Notes: a model not told the origin generated them from the letters alone. DNA of 64,000 nucleotides from Pseudothermotoga elfii DSM 9442 = NBRC 107921 (GCF_000504085.1 NC_022792.1:248001-312000); one strand, 5' to 3'; counted from the first letter of the stretch, positions 54,144 to 63,808 are shown. Program-made: numbers and translations.

Positions 54144-54715
54144 GAATTTTTCTAATATTGTTTTCCGCACTTTTGGTTAACAACTACGTTTTTATAAGAT
54201 TTCTCGGTATCTGTCCATTTCTTGGTGTTTCAAAAAAAATGGACACAGCTGTTGGAATGGGGTTTGCTGCTACATTTGTACTTGTTATGTCTTCGGTTAT
54301 AACGTGGATTATCAACAAACTGCTTATAGCATTGCAATTGCAGTTTCTTCAGACAGTGACCTTCATTCTGGTGATAGCGACATTTGTCCAGTTTGTTGAG
54401 TTTTTTCTCAAGAAAAATAGCCCCTCTCTTTATGAAGCTTTAGGTATTTATCTACCTTTGATCACAACGAACTGTATTATCCTTGGTGTTGCAATTTTGA
54501 ACGCCCAGACAAACTACACACTTTTGGAATCTGTGTTTCATGCGCTCGGGGCTGGGCTTGGATTTTTACTTGCCTTAGTGATTTTCGCCGGTATAAGAGA
54601 AAGACTTGATCTGTATGACTTACCAAAATCGTTTGAAGGTCTACCAATAGCTTTGATATTGGCGTCCATAATCTCTATGGCATTTATGGGATTTCAGGGC
54701 CTGATAAAAATGTGA
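54140..54715 (+). CDS. rnfA: Rnf complex subunit A
   Basis: A 191-residue membrane subunit with about six helices. The N-terminal NNYVFIRFLGICPFLGVSKK and central TTNCIILGVAILN motifs each carry the Cys pair partner for the intramembrane cluster with RnfE. It overlaps rnfE by 4 nt and precedes the short rnfB by 10 nt. Confidence 0.95.
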   Translation: MRIFLILFSALLVNNYVFIRFLGICPFLGVSKKMDTAVGMGFAATFVLVMSSVITWIINKLLIALQLQFLQTVTFILVIATFVQFVEFFLKKNSPSLYEALGIYLPLITTNCIILGVAILNAQTNYTLLESVFHALGAGLGFLLALVIFAGIRERLDLYDLPKSFEGLPIALILASIISMAFMGFQGLIKM

Positions 54716-54725
54716 GGTGGTTAAG

Positions 54726-55013
54726 ATGGTTATTGTTTATTCAACATTACTTATGGCTGTCCTTGGATTGGCATTTGGAACCTTTCTTGCCTACTCGGCA
54801 AAAAAATTTGAGGTCAAAGAGGATCCGAGGGTGGAGATGATAAAACAAATTTTGCCAGGAGCCAATTGTGGCGCCTGTGGCTATGCTGGATGCGAAGCAT
54901 ACGCGAAAGCTGTTGTGGCTGGTAAAGCCACTTTTGATATGTGTATACCTGGAAGGCCATCCGGGGTTTCAGAAAAAATCAGGGAGATAATGGAGAAAAA
55001 TGCACCCAATTGA
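54726..55013 (+). CDS. rnfB: Short RnfB (N-terminal anchor and Fe-S domain only)
   Basis: A 95-residue protein: one membrane helix (about 1-25, VIVYSTLLMAVLGLAFGTFL), then the four-Cys [4Fe-4S] domain in GANCGACGYAGCEAYAKAV with a later Cys in FDMCIPG. Typical RnfB continues with at least one ferredoxin-like domain of two more clusters, which receives electrons from ferredoxin; here the frame ends cleanly after [14 protein letters not shown], overlapping dprA by 14 nt. ATG 54726 follows GAGGTGG. I see no displaced ferredoxin domain downstream. A separate ferredoxin may dock in its place. Confidence 0.88.
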   Translation: MVIVYSTLLMAVLGLAFGTFLAYSAKKFEVKEDPRVEMIKQILPGANCGACGYAGCEAYAKAVVAGKATFDMCIPGRPSGVSEKIREIMEKNAPN

Positions 55014-56019
55014 AATTTTTGCACTTTCATATTTTGGAAAATTTTCGATAGAGGAGATACAGAAAATCAAAGAAACTTATAATTCTGTGTCAGAAATCTT
55101 GAAATCAGATTTTTTTCAGGGCAACGAAAGGTTCAAAGCGCACTATGACGAAGGGTTTATTCAACAACAGTTAAAAAAGATAGAAAACTTCAATGTTAAA
55201 TTGGTAGATTTCTGGAGTGAAGATTATCCGGAGCTTTTGAAATGGACTCATTCTCCACCTGCTGTATTATTTTGCTTGGGAAATATCCAATTTTTGGAAG
55301 ATAGCAGAACTGTGGCAGTTGTTGGCACAAGGAAAGCGACAGGTTATGGAATCGATGTCACGAAAAAAATGGTTACTGATTTAAGCAGGGCAGGATTCGT
55401 TACAGTGAGTGGAATGGCTTTTGGTATAGACAGCTCGGCACATTCAACGGCCCTTAATGTCGGCGGGAAAACTGTAGCAGTTCTGGGTACAGGTGTGGAT
55501 GTATGTTATCCTGTTTCAAATAAAGATATATATGAAGCTATTTTAAAAAATGGATGTCTGGTAAGCGAGTATCCGCTGGGTACTAAAGCGGCGAAGCAAA
55601 ATTTTCCGGCAAGAAATAGAATAATAGCCGGGTTATGCAGAGCCACAGTAGTTGTGGAAGCACCGCTCAACAGTGGTGCTTTAATTACTGCAAAAATAGC
55701 AGCAGAAATAGGAAGAGATGTTTTTTCTGTTCCCGGTGACATAAACAGAAAGACAAGCGAAGGTTGCAACTGGTTGATAAAGATGGGTGCAACACCATTG
55801 ACCCACGTCGATCAAATTTTTGAATATTATGGGGTTGAATTTAAGAAAGAAGAGCTTTCAGATAATTTTATATCTTTATTTGACAGCGGTCCTTTGCTTG
55901 CCGAGGAGGTGGCTGAAAGATTGAAAATGGATTTATCGGAAGTATTATCAAAACTTACTGAATATGAACTGCGGGGTATGATAAGTAAGACCCAGTCGGG
56001 TCATTACAATAGAGTTTGA
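55000..56019 (+). CDS. dprA: DNA-processing protein DprA
   Basis: Binds single-stranded DNA entering the cell and loads RecA during transformation. The 339-residue protein has a SAM-like helical N-terminal domain (about 1-75), the extended Rossmann-like domain ([71 protein letters not shown]) and a C-terminal winged-helix DML1-like domain ([20 protein letters not shown]). It overlaps rnfB by 14 nt. Together with comEC it suggests natural competence, though key pilus genes are not seen here. Confidence 0.95.
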   Translation: MHPIEIFALSYFGKFSIEEIQKIKETYNSVSEILKSDFFQGNERFKAHYDEGFIQQQLKKIENFNVKLVDFWSEDYPELLKWTHSPPAVLFCLGNIQFLEDSRTVAVVGTRKATGYGIDVTKKMVTDLSRAGFVTVSGMAFGIDSSAHSTALNVGGKTVAVLGTGVDVCYPVSNKDIYEAILKNGCLVSEYPLGTKAAKQNFPARNRIIAGLCRATVVVEAPLNSGALITAKIAAEIGRDVFSVPGDINRKTSEGCNWLIKMGATPLTHVDQIFEYYGVEFKKEELSDNFISLFDSGPLLAEEVAERLKMDLSEVLSKLTEYELRGMISKTQSGHYNRV

Positions 56020-56032
56020 GGAGGGAATGCTT

Positions 56033-57250
56033 GTGAAAATACTTGTGGTCAATTGTGGCAGTTCATCTGTGAAGTATCAGTTTATTGACATGAAAGGTGA
56101 AAAAGTTTTGTGCAAAGGTCTGGCTGAGAGAGTTGGTATCGAGGGAAGCAGGCTTGTTCACAAAGTCAACGAAGATAAACATGTGATTGAAAAACCCATG
56201 AAAGATCATGAAGAAGCTTTGAAACTTATTCTGGAAACGTTACTTGATCGAGAGATAGGTGTTATCCGCGATCTATCGGAAATCTCTGCTGTTGGTCATC
56301 GGGTAGTGCATGGTGCAGAGAGATTTGCAAGTTCGATTTTAATTGATGAGGAAGTTATGAAGGTGCTGGAAGAGAATATTCACCTTGCACCTTTGCATAA
56401 TCCTCCAAATATAATGGGTATAAAGGCTGTTCAAAAATTGTTGCCTCAGGTTCCAAATGTTGGCGTTTTCGATACAGCTTTTCATCAATCAATGCCCAGA
56501 AAAGCCTTCCTCTATCCTTTGCCATATGAATTTTATGAAAAATACAGGATCAGGAGATATGGTTTTCACGGCACAAGCCACAGATACGTCTCAAAAAGGG
56601 CGGCAGAAATACTCGGGCGGGATTATTATGACTTTAAAGTTATAACATGCCATCTGGGTAACGGTGCTTCGATTGCCGCTATAAGACATGGTAAATCGAT
56701 AGACACGTCTATGGGCTTTACTCCTCTTGAGGGCCTTGTTATGGGGACCAGATCAGGCGACATAGATCCGGCGATAGTTATTTATATGCAGCAAAATCTA
56801 AGTATACCCGTGGAGGAAGTTTACAATATTTTGAACAAAAAAAGTGGCGTACTTGGTTTAAGCAAACTGAGTTCCGATATGAGAGATATTGAAGATGCTG
56901 CAGAATCAGGAAACGAAATGGCGCAACTTGCACTTGAAATATATATATACAGAATTGCAAAATATATAGGTGCTTATACGGCCGCAATGAATGGTGTCGA
57001 TGCGATAGTTTTTACAGCAGGTGTTGGTGAGAATTCCCCATACGTTAGAGAAAAAGTATGTGATTATCTTGGGTTTCTTGGAGTCAAGATTGACAGAAAT
57101 CTCAATAACGTGAAAGGCGTTGAAAGGATTGTCAGCGCGCCAGATTCCAGAGTCGCAATTCTGATTGTTCCAACAAACGAAGAATTGGTGATAGCAAGAG
57201 ATACGAAACAAATTGTTGAAAGTGGGATCAAAGAACTTAAACTCTTTTGA
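56033..57250 (+). CDS. ackA: Acetate kinase
   Basis: Makes ATP from acetyl phosphate, the final step of acetate fermentation. The 405-residue enzyme has [12 protein letters not shown], the [12 protein letters not shown] segment, [12 protein letters not shown]-like [20 protein letters not shown], and [20 protein letters not shown]. The start is GTG 56033, seven bases after GGAGGG; an in-frame ATG at 56027 is too close to that SD. It ends the long array. Its 3' 14 nt overlap the convergent methyltransferase. Confidence 0.96.
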   Translation: MKILVVNCGSSSVKYQFIDMKGEKVLCKGLAERVGIEGSRLVHKVNEDKHVIEKPMKDHEEALKLILETLLDREIGVIRDLSEISAVGHRVVHGAERFASSILIDEEVMKVLEENIHLAPLHNPPNIMGIKAVQKLLPQVPNVGVFDTAFHQSMPRKAFLYPLPYEFYEKYRIRRYGFHGTSHRYVSKRAAEILGRDYYDFKVITCHLGNGASIAAIRHGKSIDTSMGFTPLEGLVMGTRSGDIDPAIVIYMQQNLSIPVEEVYNILNKKSGVLGLSKLSSDMRDIEDAAESGNEMAQLALEIYIYRIAKYIGAYTAAMNGVDAIVFTAGVGENSPYVREKVCDYLGFLGVKIDRNLNNVKGVERIVSAPDSRVAILIVPTNEELVIARDTKQIVESGIKELKLF

Positions 57251-57923
57251 GAATAATCGGGGGTTCGAGTGAAAATCCGATACCCCCGTTTTTTGTTCCA
57301 CGCATCAATATGAGTACAGCATCTCTTCTGGAAGATCCATAGACAGGCAAAATTTTTTTGGGTTGCATTTTTTTTCTCAAAAACTCATTTATCCAGAAAA
57401 TCAGGTGAGTGGGTGACAGCACGAACACAAATTCACCCCTGTTTTTTAAAAGATATGCTGCTGCCTCTACAAATTCCCTCACAGTTTCAAAATCAGTTGT
57501 TCTTGTTTGCCTCCTCTTCTCGTTAGGGCTCGGTACACCTGTTATGTGGTGAGGAGGATTGGATATAACCATGTCAAAAGATTCTGCAGCAAAGAACTTT
57601 GAAACATCTTTGCAGGAAATATTAACTAAATCGACTTTTCCGTATAGATTGTTCATCTGAACAGTTCGCTGAGCAAGATGAATCAAATCATGGTCTTTAT
57701 CTATGCCTACCACATAACGATTGTACTTTGAGGCTATGTAGGCGCACACAACACCGGTGGCACAGCCAAGTTCTATAACCTTTCGCTGATCTTTTTTTGG
57801 TTTTGAATACCAGGCTAAAAGAGTTGTTGCATGTGTGATTCTATAAAAATCACTGCTATTGGGCGTAAAGATAGAGTTTAAAATATCTGGATCAAATCTA
57901 TTTTCGAAATTCAGATTTTCCAA
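57237..57923 (-). CDS. Class I SAM methyltransferase, TrmN6/YfiC-like
   Basis: A 228-residue Rossmann methyltransferase with [16 protein letters not shown] (SAM motif I), [13 protein letters not shown], and the catalytic N-P-P motif in MVISNPPHH, typical of N6-adenine or glutamine/adenine methylases. The best match is the TrmN6 family (tRNA1-Val A37 N6-methyltransferase), but NPPH differs from the usual NPPY/F. The start is TTG 57923 with GAGAGGT eight bases upstream, inside the end of the beta-helix gene. Target is uncertain. Confidence 0.8.
   Translation of the reverse strand: MENLNFENRFDPDILNSIFTPNSSDFYRITHATTLLAWYSKPKKDQRKVIELGCATGVVCAYIASKYNRYVVGIDKDHDLIHLAQRTVQMNNLYGKVDLVNISCKDVSKFFAAESFDMVISNPPHHITGVPSPNEKRRQTRTTDFETVREFVEAAAYLLKNRGEFVFVLSPTHLIFWINEFLRKKMQPKKILPVYGSSRRDAVLILMRGTKNGGIGFSLEPPIILKRV
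57258..57294 (+). terminator. Terminator of ackA embedded in the convergent gene
   Basis: CGGGGGT (57258-57264) and ACCCCCG (57282-57288) form a seven-base-pair stem with a 17-nt loop that may fold further (ATCGG/CCGAT alternative), followed by six Ts. It begins eight bases after the ackA stop and lies inside the reading frame of the opposite-strand methyltransferase. Confidence 0.65.
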
Positions 57924-59472
57924 TTTTAACTACCTCTCCAAGCAACTCTGTTTTCAAAAGTGTTGCTCTGGAATCTCTCAATTGAATAGCAATTGAGGCA
58001 GATATCATACAGGCAAAGCTGTCGAATATGGAATATCCTGACAGAACAACTCCAGTGTCCGCATTGAATTGAGTGCTCCTGACACGCATTACAGAATAGT
58101 CCTGGATCTGAACGCATTTTTTCGCTGATAACCAGCTGTCTATCATTTGAACAAAAGAGAAATTTTCCAAAGAAAGTGCGGTGTCCTCAGAGTAGAAAGA
58201 TGTTGAGTAAATCTTTCCTTTTGAGAAATCACTAACGTTAATACGATTTATTTTAGAATCGTTGATCAGGAAAGAAGATATATGTTTCAAGGTAAGTTGG
58301 GATATTTCGCATGAGTTTATCCAAAGTTTTCTGACATTCGTGAAAGTTATTTGCTTTGCTTTAACATTTTTCAGTGATATAGCCAGCGATCGATTAACTT
58401 CCAGATAAGACCTGGAAAGATCAAGATTTGATCCCCAGAACATGCTCGCACCCGAAATAACTATTTGAACTTCTATTTTTGAATTGTTGAGTATCAATTT
58501 ACCTTCATCTGTTATTATCAGTTTTCCCTGTCCGAGGATCTTCGAACCTGATTCTGCAATTAGGTTACCTTTGATGGCAATCTCACAGCCTGCAGGAATT
58601 CTGAGTACACCACCTGATCTTATTAAAACTGTTTCGCCTGAAGGAATCACTATTTTTCCGAACACAGTATATTCGCCGTTAGCGAGTATTCCGCTATTTA
58701 AAGTGATTATATTTCCTGGAGATATCTGATTGTTAATTTTTGTCTGATAGAGTAAAGATGGAAAACTTTCATTACCGGCACCATCCACATCGCATATAAA
58801 TGCCATGTCCTTTTTGAGAGAATTTGATTTAGAATCTTCGAAATACAGCTCACCGTTTTCTATCCAGTACGCCCTATGTGTTCGAGAAGATATGATATTA
58901 TTTCCATTCACCGCTGGTGGAGAAGGCAGGTGGGGAACAACAAAAAATCTGTAAGTCTTGTCGGTAACATTTGAATTGCTGTCTTTGCAGACTATCCTCA
59001 GAGCATGTTCGCCAGAGTGAATGAAAAAGTTATCTATCTCAAGAAAACCATCCTTAACTTTGACAAGCTCTGTTTGATTGCCATCTAAGAAAAATCTCAT
59101 GGTCAACTTATCGAGTTCGTCCCAGTCATCAGAGATTTTTATGGGGAAAGAAAGTCTATCGGCTGTAACGTAGTATCCAGATATAATAAAATCGATCTTT
59201 GGAGGTAAATCTTTACTGGCATCTATGTTGAGCACTATCTTTTTAGTGGTGTCTGATAGAGGTGAAATTTCAATGGGGATATTCAAATATTTTTGCCATG
59301 GTATTTTGATTTCTCCTGAATTGACTGTGAACGACGTCTCATTTACAGTTACCTTTATCTGATCATACATCTCCAGCCCCTTAATAATTAACTGCGAGTT
59401 TTCAAAATAATAATTTACCTTTGCAAATAACACTGAACAGAATAGGATAAAAATCAGAATGAATTTATTCAC
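57898..59472 (-). CDS. Exported beta-helix protein of unknown function
   Basis: A 524-residue exported protein. The signal peptide is MNKFILIFILFCSVLFA. Residues up to about 190 look like beta-sandwich/Ig-like domains (DEWDELDKLTMRFFLDGNQT region). The second half is a regular series of short strands (SGASMFWGSNLDLSRSYLEV, LSLENFSFVQMIDSWLSAKK), as in right-handed parallel beta-helices, with an IVIPSGETVLIRSGGVLRIP start. No catalytic motif seen. GTG 59472 overlaps the ABC gene by 8 nt, and it overlaps the methyltransferase by 26 nt. Possibly a cell-surface or toga protein. Confidence 0.72.
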   Translation of the reverse strand: MNKFILIFILFCSVLFAKVNYYFENSQLIIKGLEMYDQIKVTVNETSFTVNSGEIKIPWQKYLNIPIEISPLSDTTKKIVLNIDASKDLPPKIDFIISGYYVTADRLSFPIKISDDWDELDKLTMRFFLDGNQTELVKVKDGFLEIDNFFIHSGEHALRIVCKDSNSNVTDKTYRFFVVPHLPSPPAVNGNNIISSRTHRAYWIENGELYFEDSKSNSLKKDMAFICDVDGAGNESFPSLLYQTKINNQISPGNIITLNSGILANGEYTVFGKIVIPSGETVLIRSGGVLRIPAGCEIAIKGNLIAESGSKILGQGKLIITDEGKLILNNSKIEVQIVISGASMFWGSNLDLSRSYLEVNRSLAISLKNVKAKQITFTNVRKLWINSCEISQLTLKHISSFLINDSKINRINVSDFSKGKIYSTSFYSEDTALSLENFSFVQMIDSWLSAKKCVQIQDYSVMRVRSTQFNADTGVVLSGYSIFDSFACMISASIAIQLRDSRATLLKTELLGEVVKIGKSEFRK

Positions 59473-61192
59473 TTTCGAGTTCCTCCTCGATCATCTGTTT
59501 TCTGAACATTCTTGCATACATGCCGTTTAATGCCATGAGCTCTTCGTGCCTTCCTTTTTCGATGAGTTTTCCGTCATCAAGCACTATTATAAGGTCTGCA
59601 TCTTTAAGTACTTTCAGTCTGTGGGTAATAACAATCATCGTCTTTTCTCGATAATTTTCCCTCAATGCCGTTATAATTTTTTCCTCTGTTTCGGGATCAA
59701 CTGCTGATAGGCAGTCATCAAAAACTATTAGATCTTTCTCCATATAGAGTGCTCTGGCTATAGTAACTCTCTGCTTTTGCCCTCCAGATAAAGTGACTCC
59801 TCTCTCGCCAACAACTGTATCGTATCCATGATCGAAAGACTCTATTTCGTCATGAACAGATGCCAATTCTGCATAATGGACTGCTTTTTTGAAATCAATA
59901 TCTTTTTGCGCAAAAGCAATGTTTTTAAGTACACTGTCGGAAAAAAGAAAAGATTCCTGGGGTACAAAGGCTATTAACTGTCTTATATTAACTGAAGATA
60001 TATCGTTTATATCAACTCTGTTTATGAATATCTTTCCACGCTCAACCGGGTAAAGCTTGGCGAGGAGCTTCACTATAGTGGATTTACCGCTTCCGACTGT
60101 GCCTACTATACCGATCATATCTCCTCTGGAGAAGGAAAAACTCACATTCTTGAGGACCCATCTGTCAGTCCCGGGATATCTATAGGTTAGATTTTTATAC
60201 TCCACGGTATTGATTTCTTTTATCTCAACAGGGGCTTCTGGTTCTTCCACCTGTGGTTTTTCCTGTACTATTTCCATGAGTCTTTTGTAAGAAGCTCTTC
60301 CCCGCTGAATAACATTTAATACCCATCCAAGAGCCATCATAGGCCATGTTAACATACCAAGGTAGGAATTAAACGCTATGAATTCGCCGAGGGTTACATC
60401 TCCTTTTATAACCATTGGACCGCCAAATCCAAGTGCCAGAACATGCGATATTGAAGCAAACAACATCATCAGCGGAAAGAAAAGAGATGCAACTTTTGCA
60501 AGGGACATCGCTGCTTCGTAATTTTGAAATGATCTTTTGTTAAACAGGTAGTGGATTTTGTCGTTTGCTGCGAAACTCTTTACTATTCTCACCCCAGAAA
60601 TTGTTTCTTCAGTCCACTCGCTTAATGAGGAGTATTGCCTTTGAACGTTCATAAATCTTTTATGTATCAATTTTCCAAAAAACAAAGCTATCAGCGCGAG
60701 TGCCGGTAAGGGGATTGAAGCCAGTGAAGTCAGACGCCAGCTCACAACTCTCCCCATAAAAAGAATAGTCATCACAGCCATAAATGAGGCGTCTACAGAT
60801 AGAACAACGCCTTGTGCAAGTGCCATTCGCACTGCCTGTAAATCGTTGGTAAGTTTCGCCATCAAATCTCCACTCCGATTTTGATCAAAATATCCTGTGG
60901 AGAGAGATAACAATTTTTCAAATAAAAAGTTTCTCGTCATATATTCAAACCTTCTGGATGTGCCTATGATGAAGAACCTCCATAGAAATCTCAAAATGGC
61001 CATTCCGATTGCGATACCCACTATCCAGGCAACCATTGTTGAAACATAATCGAGATTGGGCTGGGTTTTCAAATGATCAACAACCTGACCAACTATTCTT
61101 GGAATGAAAAGCTGAAAAAGGTCGACAAAAATGAGCACAAGTATCCCGAGTGCATATCTGTACCAGTACTTCCTTAAGAATTGTTTTATCAT
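59465..61192 (-). CDS. ABC exporter half-transporter (MsbA/multidrug type)
   Basis: A 575-residue fused membrane-ATPase protein. Six membrane helices (about 1-310) precede a nucleotide-binding domain with Walker A GTVGSGKST, Q-loop FVPQESFLF, signature LSGGQKQRV, Walker B LIVFDDCLSAVD and switch His in VITHRL. The Walker B has Asp where the catalytic Glu is expected, a hallmark of the degenerate half of heterodimeric exporters such as LmrCD and TM287/288, although the switch His is retained. No partner gene is adjacent. I chose ATG 61192 (SD GGAAGG) over GTG 61201. Confidence 0.9.
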   Translation of the reverse strand: MIKQFLRKYWYRYALGILVLIFVDLFQLFIPRIVGQVVDHLKTQPNLDYVSTMVAWIVGIAIGMAILRFLWRFFIIGTSRRFEYMTRNFLFEKLLSLSTGYFDQNRSGDLMAKLTNDLQAVRMALAQGVVLSVDASFMAVMTILFMGRVVSWRLTSLASIPLPALALIALFFGKLIHKRFMNVQRQYSSLSEWTEETISGVRIVKSFAANDKIHYLFNKRSFQNYEAAMSLAKVASLFFPLMMLFASISHVLALGFGGPMVIKGDVTLGEFIAFNSYLGMLTWPMMALGWVLNVIQRGRASYKRLMEIVQEKPQVEEPEAPVEIKEINTVEYKNLTYRYPGTDRWVLKNVSFSFSRGDMIGIVGTVGSGKSTIVKLLAKLYPVERGKIFINRVDINDISSVNIRQLIAFVPQESFLFSDSVLKNIAFAQKDIDFKKAVHYAELASVHDEIESFDHGYDTVVGERGVTLSGGQKQRVTIARALYMEKDLIVFDDCLSAVDPETEEKIITALRENYREKTMIVITHRLKVLKDADLIIVLDDGKLIEKGRHEELMALNGMYARMFRKQMIEEELESE

Positions 61193-61197
61193 TTTTT

Positions 61198-62337
61198 TCA
61201 CCTTCCTGCGAATTTCTTGATCCTTTCTATGCCTTTTTTCAAAGTTTCCTCTGAGGTTGCAAAAGAAAGCCTTGCAAAACCGGGTGCATTGAAAGCAGAT
61301 CCTGGAACAAGCGCAACATGATAGTCATTCAGAAGCTCCTTACAGAAATCTATATCGTTTTTACCAAATTCCGAAACATCGATCATGACATAAAAAGCTC
61401 CTTTTGGCTCGAAGTATTTTACACCAATCTCTGAAAGTAAGCTGCACACAAGCTCTCTTCTTTCTTTGAATCGTTTTCGCATGTACGAAACGTCCACATC
61501 GAAGGCCTTTAAGGCTGCGTATTGTGTTATGGTGTTTATATTAGAGGTAATATGAGCCTGAACTTTCCCGGCAGCTTTTGCAATTTGCACCGGGGCCATC
61601 AAATAACCTATCCTCCATCCAGTCATTGAGTGAGATTTTGAAAAGCCGTTTATGAGGACCGTTCTATCACCTTTTGATATTTTTAGCATTGAAATATGCT
61701 CCTGATCATAAGTCAGGGTTTCGTAAACTTCGTCGCTTATGATCAACAGATCATGTCTTTTTGCGAGCTCGTATATTTTTGACAGGGTTTCTTCACTATA
61801 TACAGCCCCCGTGGGGTTATTTGGTGTGTTTATAATGATAGCCTTTGTCTTTGAACTTATGGCTTTCTCTATTTCGTCGATTTTTGGAGAAAAGCCATCC
61901 TCAATTTTTGCTTTCACATGGATAGCCTTGGCTGAAAGCAGCAAAACCATTGGTTCGTAGCTTACCCAGCATGGATCAATTATTATTACCTCGTCACCTT
62001 CAGACAGAACCGCGGCGAGGGTGTTGAAAATGGCCTGTTTTCCTCCATTGCTCACAACAATTTGATCGGCAGAGCAATTTAAGCAGTATTTTTTTGAGAT
62101 GTGGTATGCTATTTTTTCACGGAGTTCAGGAATACCGGATGAATCGGTATATTTGGTTAGATTTTTTTTCATAGCTTCTATGGCAGCTTCTACAATAGGT
62201 TCGGGTGTAGGAAAATCTGGCTCACCTGCTGTCAGGTTTACCACGTCAACCCCATTTTTCTTAAGGTTGCTTGCTATCGCGTTGATCTCGAGAGTTTTCG
62301 AAACAGGCATTGCAGAAACATTTTTTGACAGATTCAT
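61198..62337 (-). CDS. Class I pyridoxal-phosphate aminotransferase (aspartate aminotransferase-like)
   Basis: A 379-residue fold-type I PLP enzyme, probably transaminating aspartate or another amino acid with 2-oxoglutarate. Motifs: LTAGEPDFPTPEPI near 38-51, TKYTDSSGIPELR, NGGKQAIFN, NTPNNPTGAVY (substrate/PLP region), SDEVYETLTYD (Asp bonds the pyridine N), GFSKSHSMTGWRIGY (PLP Lys) and PGSAFNAPGFARLSFA with the final Arg binding the carboxylate. The start is the second of two ATGs, 62337, six bases after AGGAGGT. It overlaps or abuts the ABC gene. Confidence 0.93.
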   Translation of the reverse strand: MNLSKNVSAMPVSKTLEINAIASNLKKNGVDVVNLTAGEPDFPTPEPIVEAAIEAMKKNLTKYTDSSGIPELREKIAYHISKKYCLNCSADQIVVSNGGKQAIFNTLAAVLSEGDEVIIIDPCWVSYEPMVLLLSAKAIHVKAKIEDGFSPKIDEIEKAISSKTKAIIINTPNNPTGAVYSEETLSKIYELAKRHDLLIISDEVYETLTYDQEHISMLKISKGDRTVLINGFSKSHSMTGWRIGYLMAPVQIAKAAGKVQAHITSNINTITQYAALKAFDVDVSYMRKRFKERRELVCSLLSEIGVKYFEPKGAFYVMIDVSEFGKNDIDFCKELLNDYHVALVPGSAFNAPGFARLSFATSEETLKKGIERIKKFAGR

Positions 62338-62405
62338 CATAAGACCTCCTGGATTTTGTATTGAATACACGCACAAATGATATTATATTACCCGGGTGGT
62401 TTTGT

Positions 62406-63119
62406 ATGCCAAATTTTGAACAGTTGTTTGCTCATTCAAGTGATTACATTTTGTTGATGCTCGAAACATGGTATATTGTGATTCCAATCTCGGCCTTTTT
62501 AATCTTTGCGGCGAAACATGTGGAAAAGGTCTCTGTAAGCCTTTTTGGTTTTTTGCTGGGTGGATTTGTGCTTTTTCCGGTACTTGTTGACAGGTTTGAG
62601 GCGTTTAGACAGTGGATAAGTACCAGTGAGGTAAATCAGTATATCGCATTTTTTGTCATTTCGGTACTTTGTGCCATAGTTTTGTATGTTCTTTTCAGAG
62701 TATTTATTTTCTTAGTTGGTTTTCTGGCAACTATGGGGATGGTGTATTATGTTGTCGATTTTGTTGTGAAAAGGTTCGAATTGCTTGCAAATATGAATCA
62801 ATTTGTTCAGGAAAACTGGTTTATGATTCTCTTAGCTGTTTCAGCCGGATGTGGTGTAATTGGTGGCTTGTTGGCTACAAATAGAAGTTCTTCGGTAGTG
62901 GCGGTTTTGAGTTTACTGGCTGGCTCAGCCGCACTTTCAGTTGAAATTGTTGGTTGGAGCTATCTTTTTGCAACACAGGATAAGCAAAAAGTATCAGAGC
63001 TGTTCTCTAAACCTGCCGCACTCGCGGTGTTTATAGTTATTACAGCTGTTTTATTTGTTGCGGGATTGTATTTCAATTTTTCTCGAGGGAAAAAAAGGCA
63101 GGAAAATAAGCCGCAGTGA
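62406..63119 (+). CDS. Polytopic membrane protein (DUF4203/TMEM198-like)
   Basis: A 237-residue protein with about seven hydrophobic helices (IPISAFLIFAAKH, SLFGFLLGGFVLF, AFFVISVLCAIVLYVLF, FIFLVGFLATMGMVYYVV and others) and a charged tail (SRGKKRQENK). The Gly-rich pattern GFLLGGF and GCGVIGGLLATN resembles DUF4203/TMEM198-like membrane proteins; that is recalled, not searched. ATG 62406 follows GGGTGG. Divergent from the aminotransferase. Confidence 0.7.
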   Translation: MPNFEQLFAHSSDYILLMLETWYIVIPISAFLIFAAKHVEKVSVSLFGFLLGGFVLFPVLVDRFEAFRQWISTSEVNQYIAFFVISVLCAIVLYVLFRVFIFLVGFLATMGMVYYVVDFVVKRFELLANMNQFVQENWFMILLAVSAGCGVIGGLLATNRSSSVVAVLSLLAGSAALSVEIVGWSYLFATQDKQKVSELFSKPAALAVFIVITAVLFVAGLYFNFSRGKKRQENKPQ

Positions 63120-63134
63120 ATTGCGGCTTATTTT
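63103..63134. terminator. Bidirectional terminator between convergent genes
   Basis: A perfect 13-base-pair stem, AAAATAAGCCGCA (63103-63115) and TGCGGCTTATTTT (63122-63134), with a GTGAAT loop that contains the membrane-protein stop codon. Both strands end in T-rich arms. Confidence 0.88.
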
Positions 63135-63793
63135 ACCAGAAGAACTCTAAAAACGCCATTTTGAACAAGCTTCTCAGCCAGATTTTTATCTGGAGTAATG
63201 TAGATCTTATACAGATCTATTTCGCCTGGAAAATCTTCGATATAGATGGAGTTTTGATCATTTTTCAGAACATACTCAGCTTCATCAGGACTAACAGCCA
63301 ATATCATTGGATTGCCAGCAAAATCATCGTTTTTTGCAATATATTGTTGAAAATCCTCTTTTATATCCTGATAAACATATCTGAGTATCTTGGCAAAGAT
63401 TTGCGCATCGACATAACCAGGTAAATATGCTATTGGCGTTGCTTGCTGAGTAAAAAACCAGATCATTGGCACGCTGTTAACCTGAAATTTTGTGAACAGC
63501 TCTGAATAAGTCATTTCTTTGCCAAAAGCAGTGGTCTTCCTGCTGTAATCAAACATTGCTTCGGCAAACACGTAATTTGCTGAGATCAATCTTCTGACAG
63601 TTTCATCGGTAAGTGTCTCGTTTTTCAATTTGGCACAATAAGGGCATGATGATGTTGTGAAGATAATAGCTAATTTTTTGTGTTCAATTTTTGCCAGATT
63701 GATAGCAACCTCCAGATTAGAAATCAAAATGTCTGCAAAAACGACTGCGCTTAAAAATAAGAAAATTACTGCCAGAACCTTTTTTATGTGCAT
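63128..63793 (-). CDS. Exported thioredoxin-fold protein with CPYC motif
   Basis: A 221-residue protein with a signal peptide (MHIKKVLAVIFLFLSAVVFA) and a thioredoxin-like domain: FTTSSCPYCAKLKNETL (active-site Cys-Pro-Tyr-Cys) and the cis-Pro in NSVPMIWFF. It probably reduces or rearranges disulfides outside the inner membrane. About 90 extra C-terminal residues follow the fold. It is preceded by a CcdA-type membrane gene 15 nt upstream, the usual electron donor for such proteins. ATG 63793 follows GAGGTGAG. Confidence 0.85.
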   Translation of the reverse strand: MHIKKVLAVIFLFLSAVVFADILISNLEVAINLAKIEHKKLAIIFTTSSCPYCAKLKNETLTDETVRRLISANYVFAEAMFDYSRKTTAFGKEMTYSELFTKFQVNSVPMIWFFTQQATPIAYLPGYVDAQIFAKILRYVYQDIKEDFQQYIAKNDDFAGNPMILAVSPDEAEYVLKNDQNSIYIEDFPGEIDLYKIYITPDKNLAEKLVQNGVFRVLLVK

Positions 63794-63808
63794 ACTCTCA
63801 CCTCTTTG

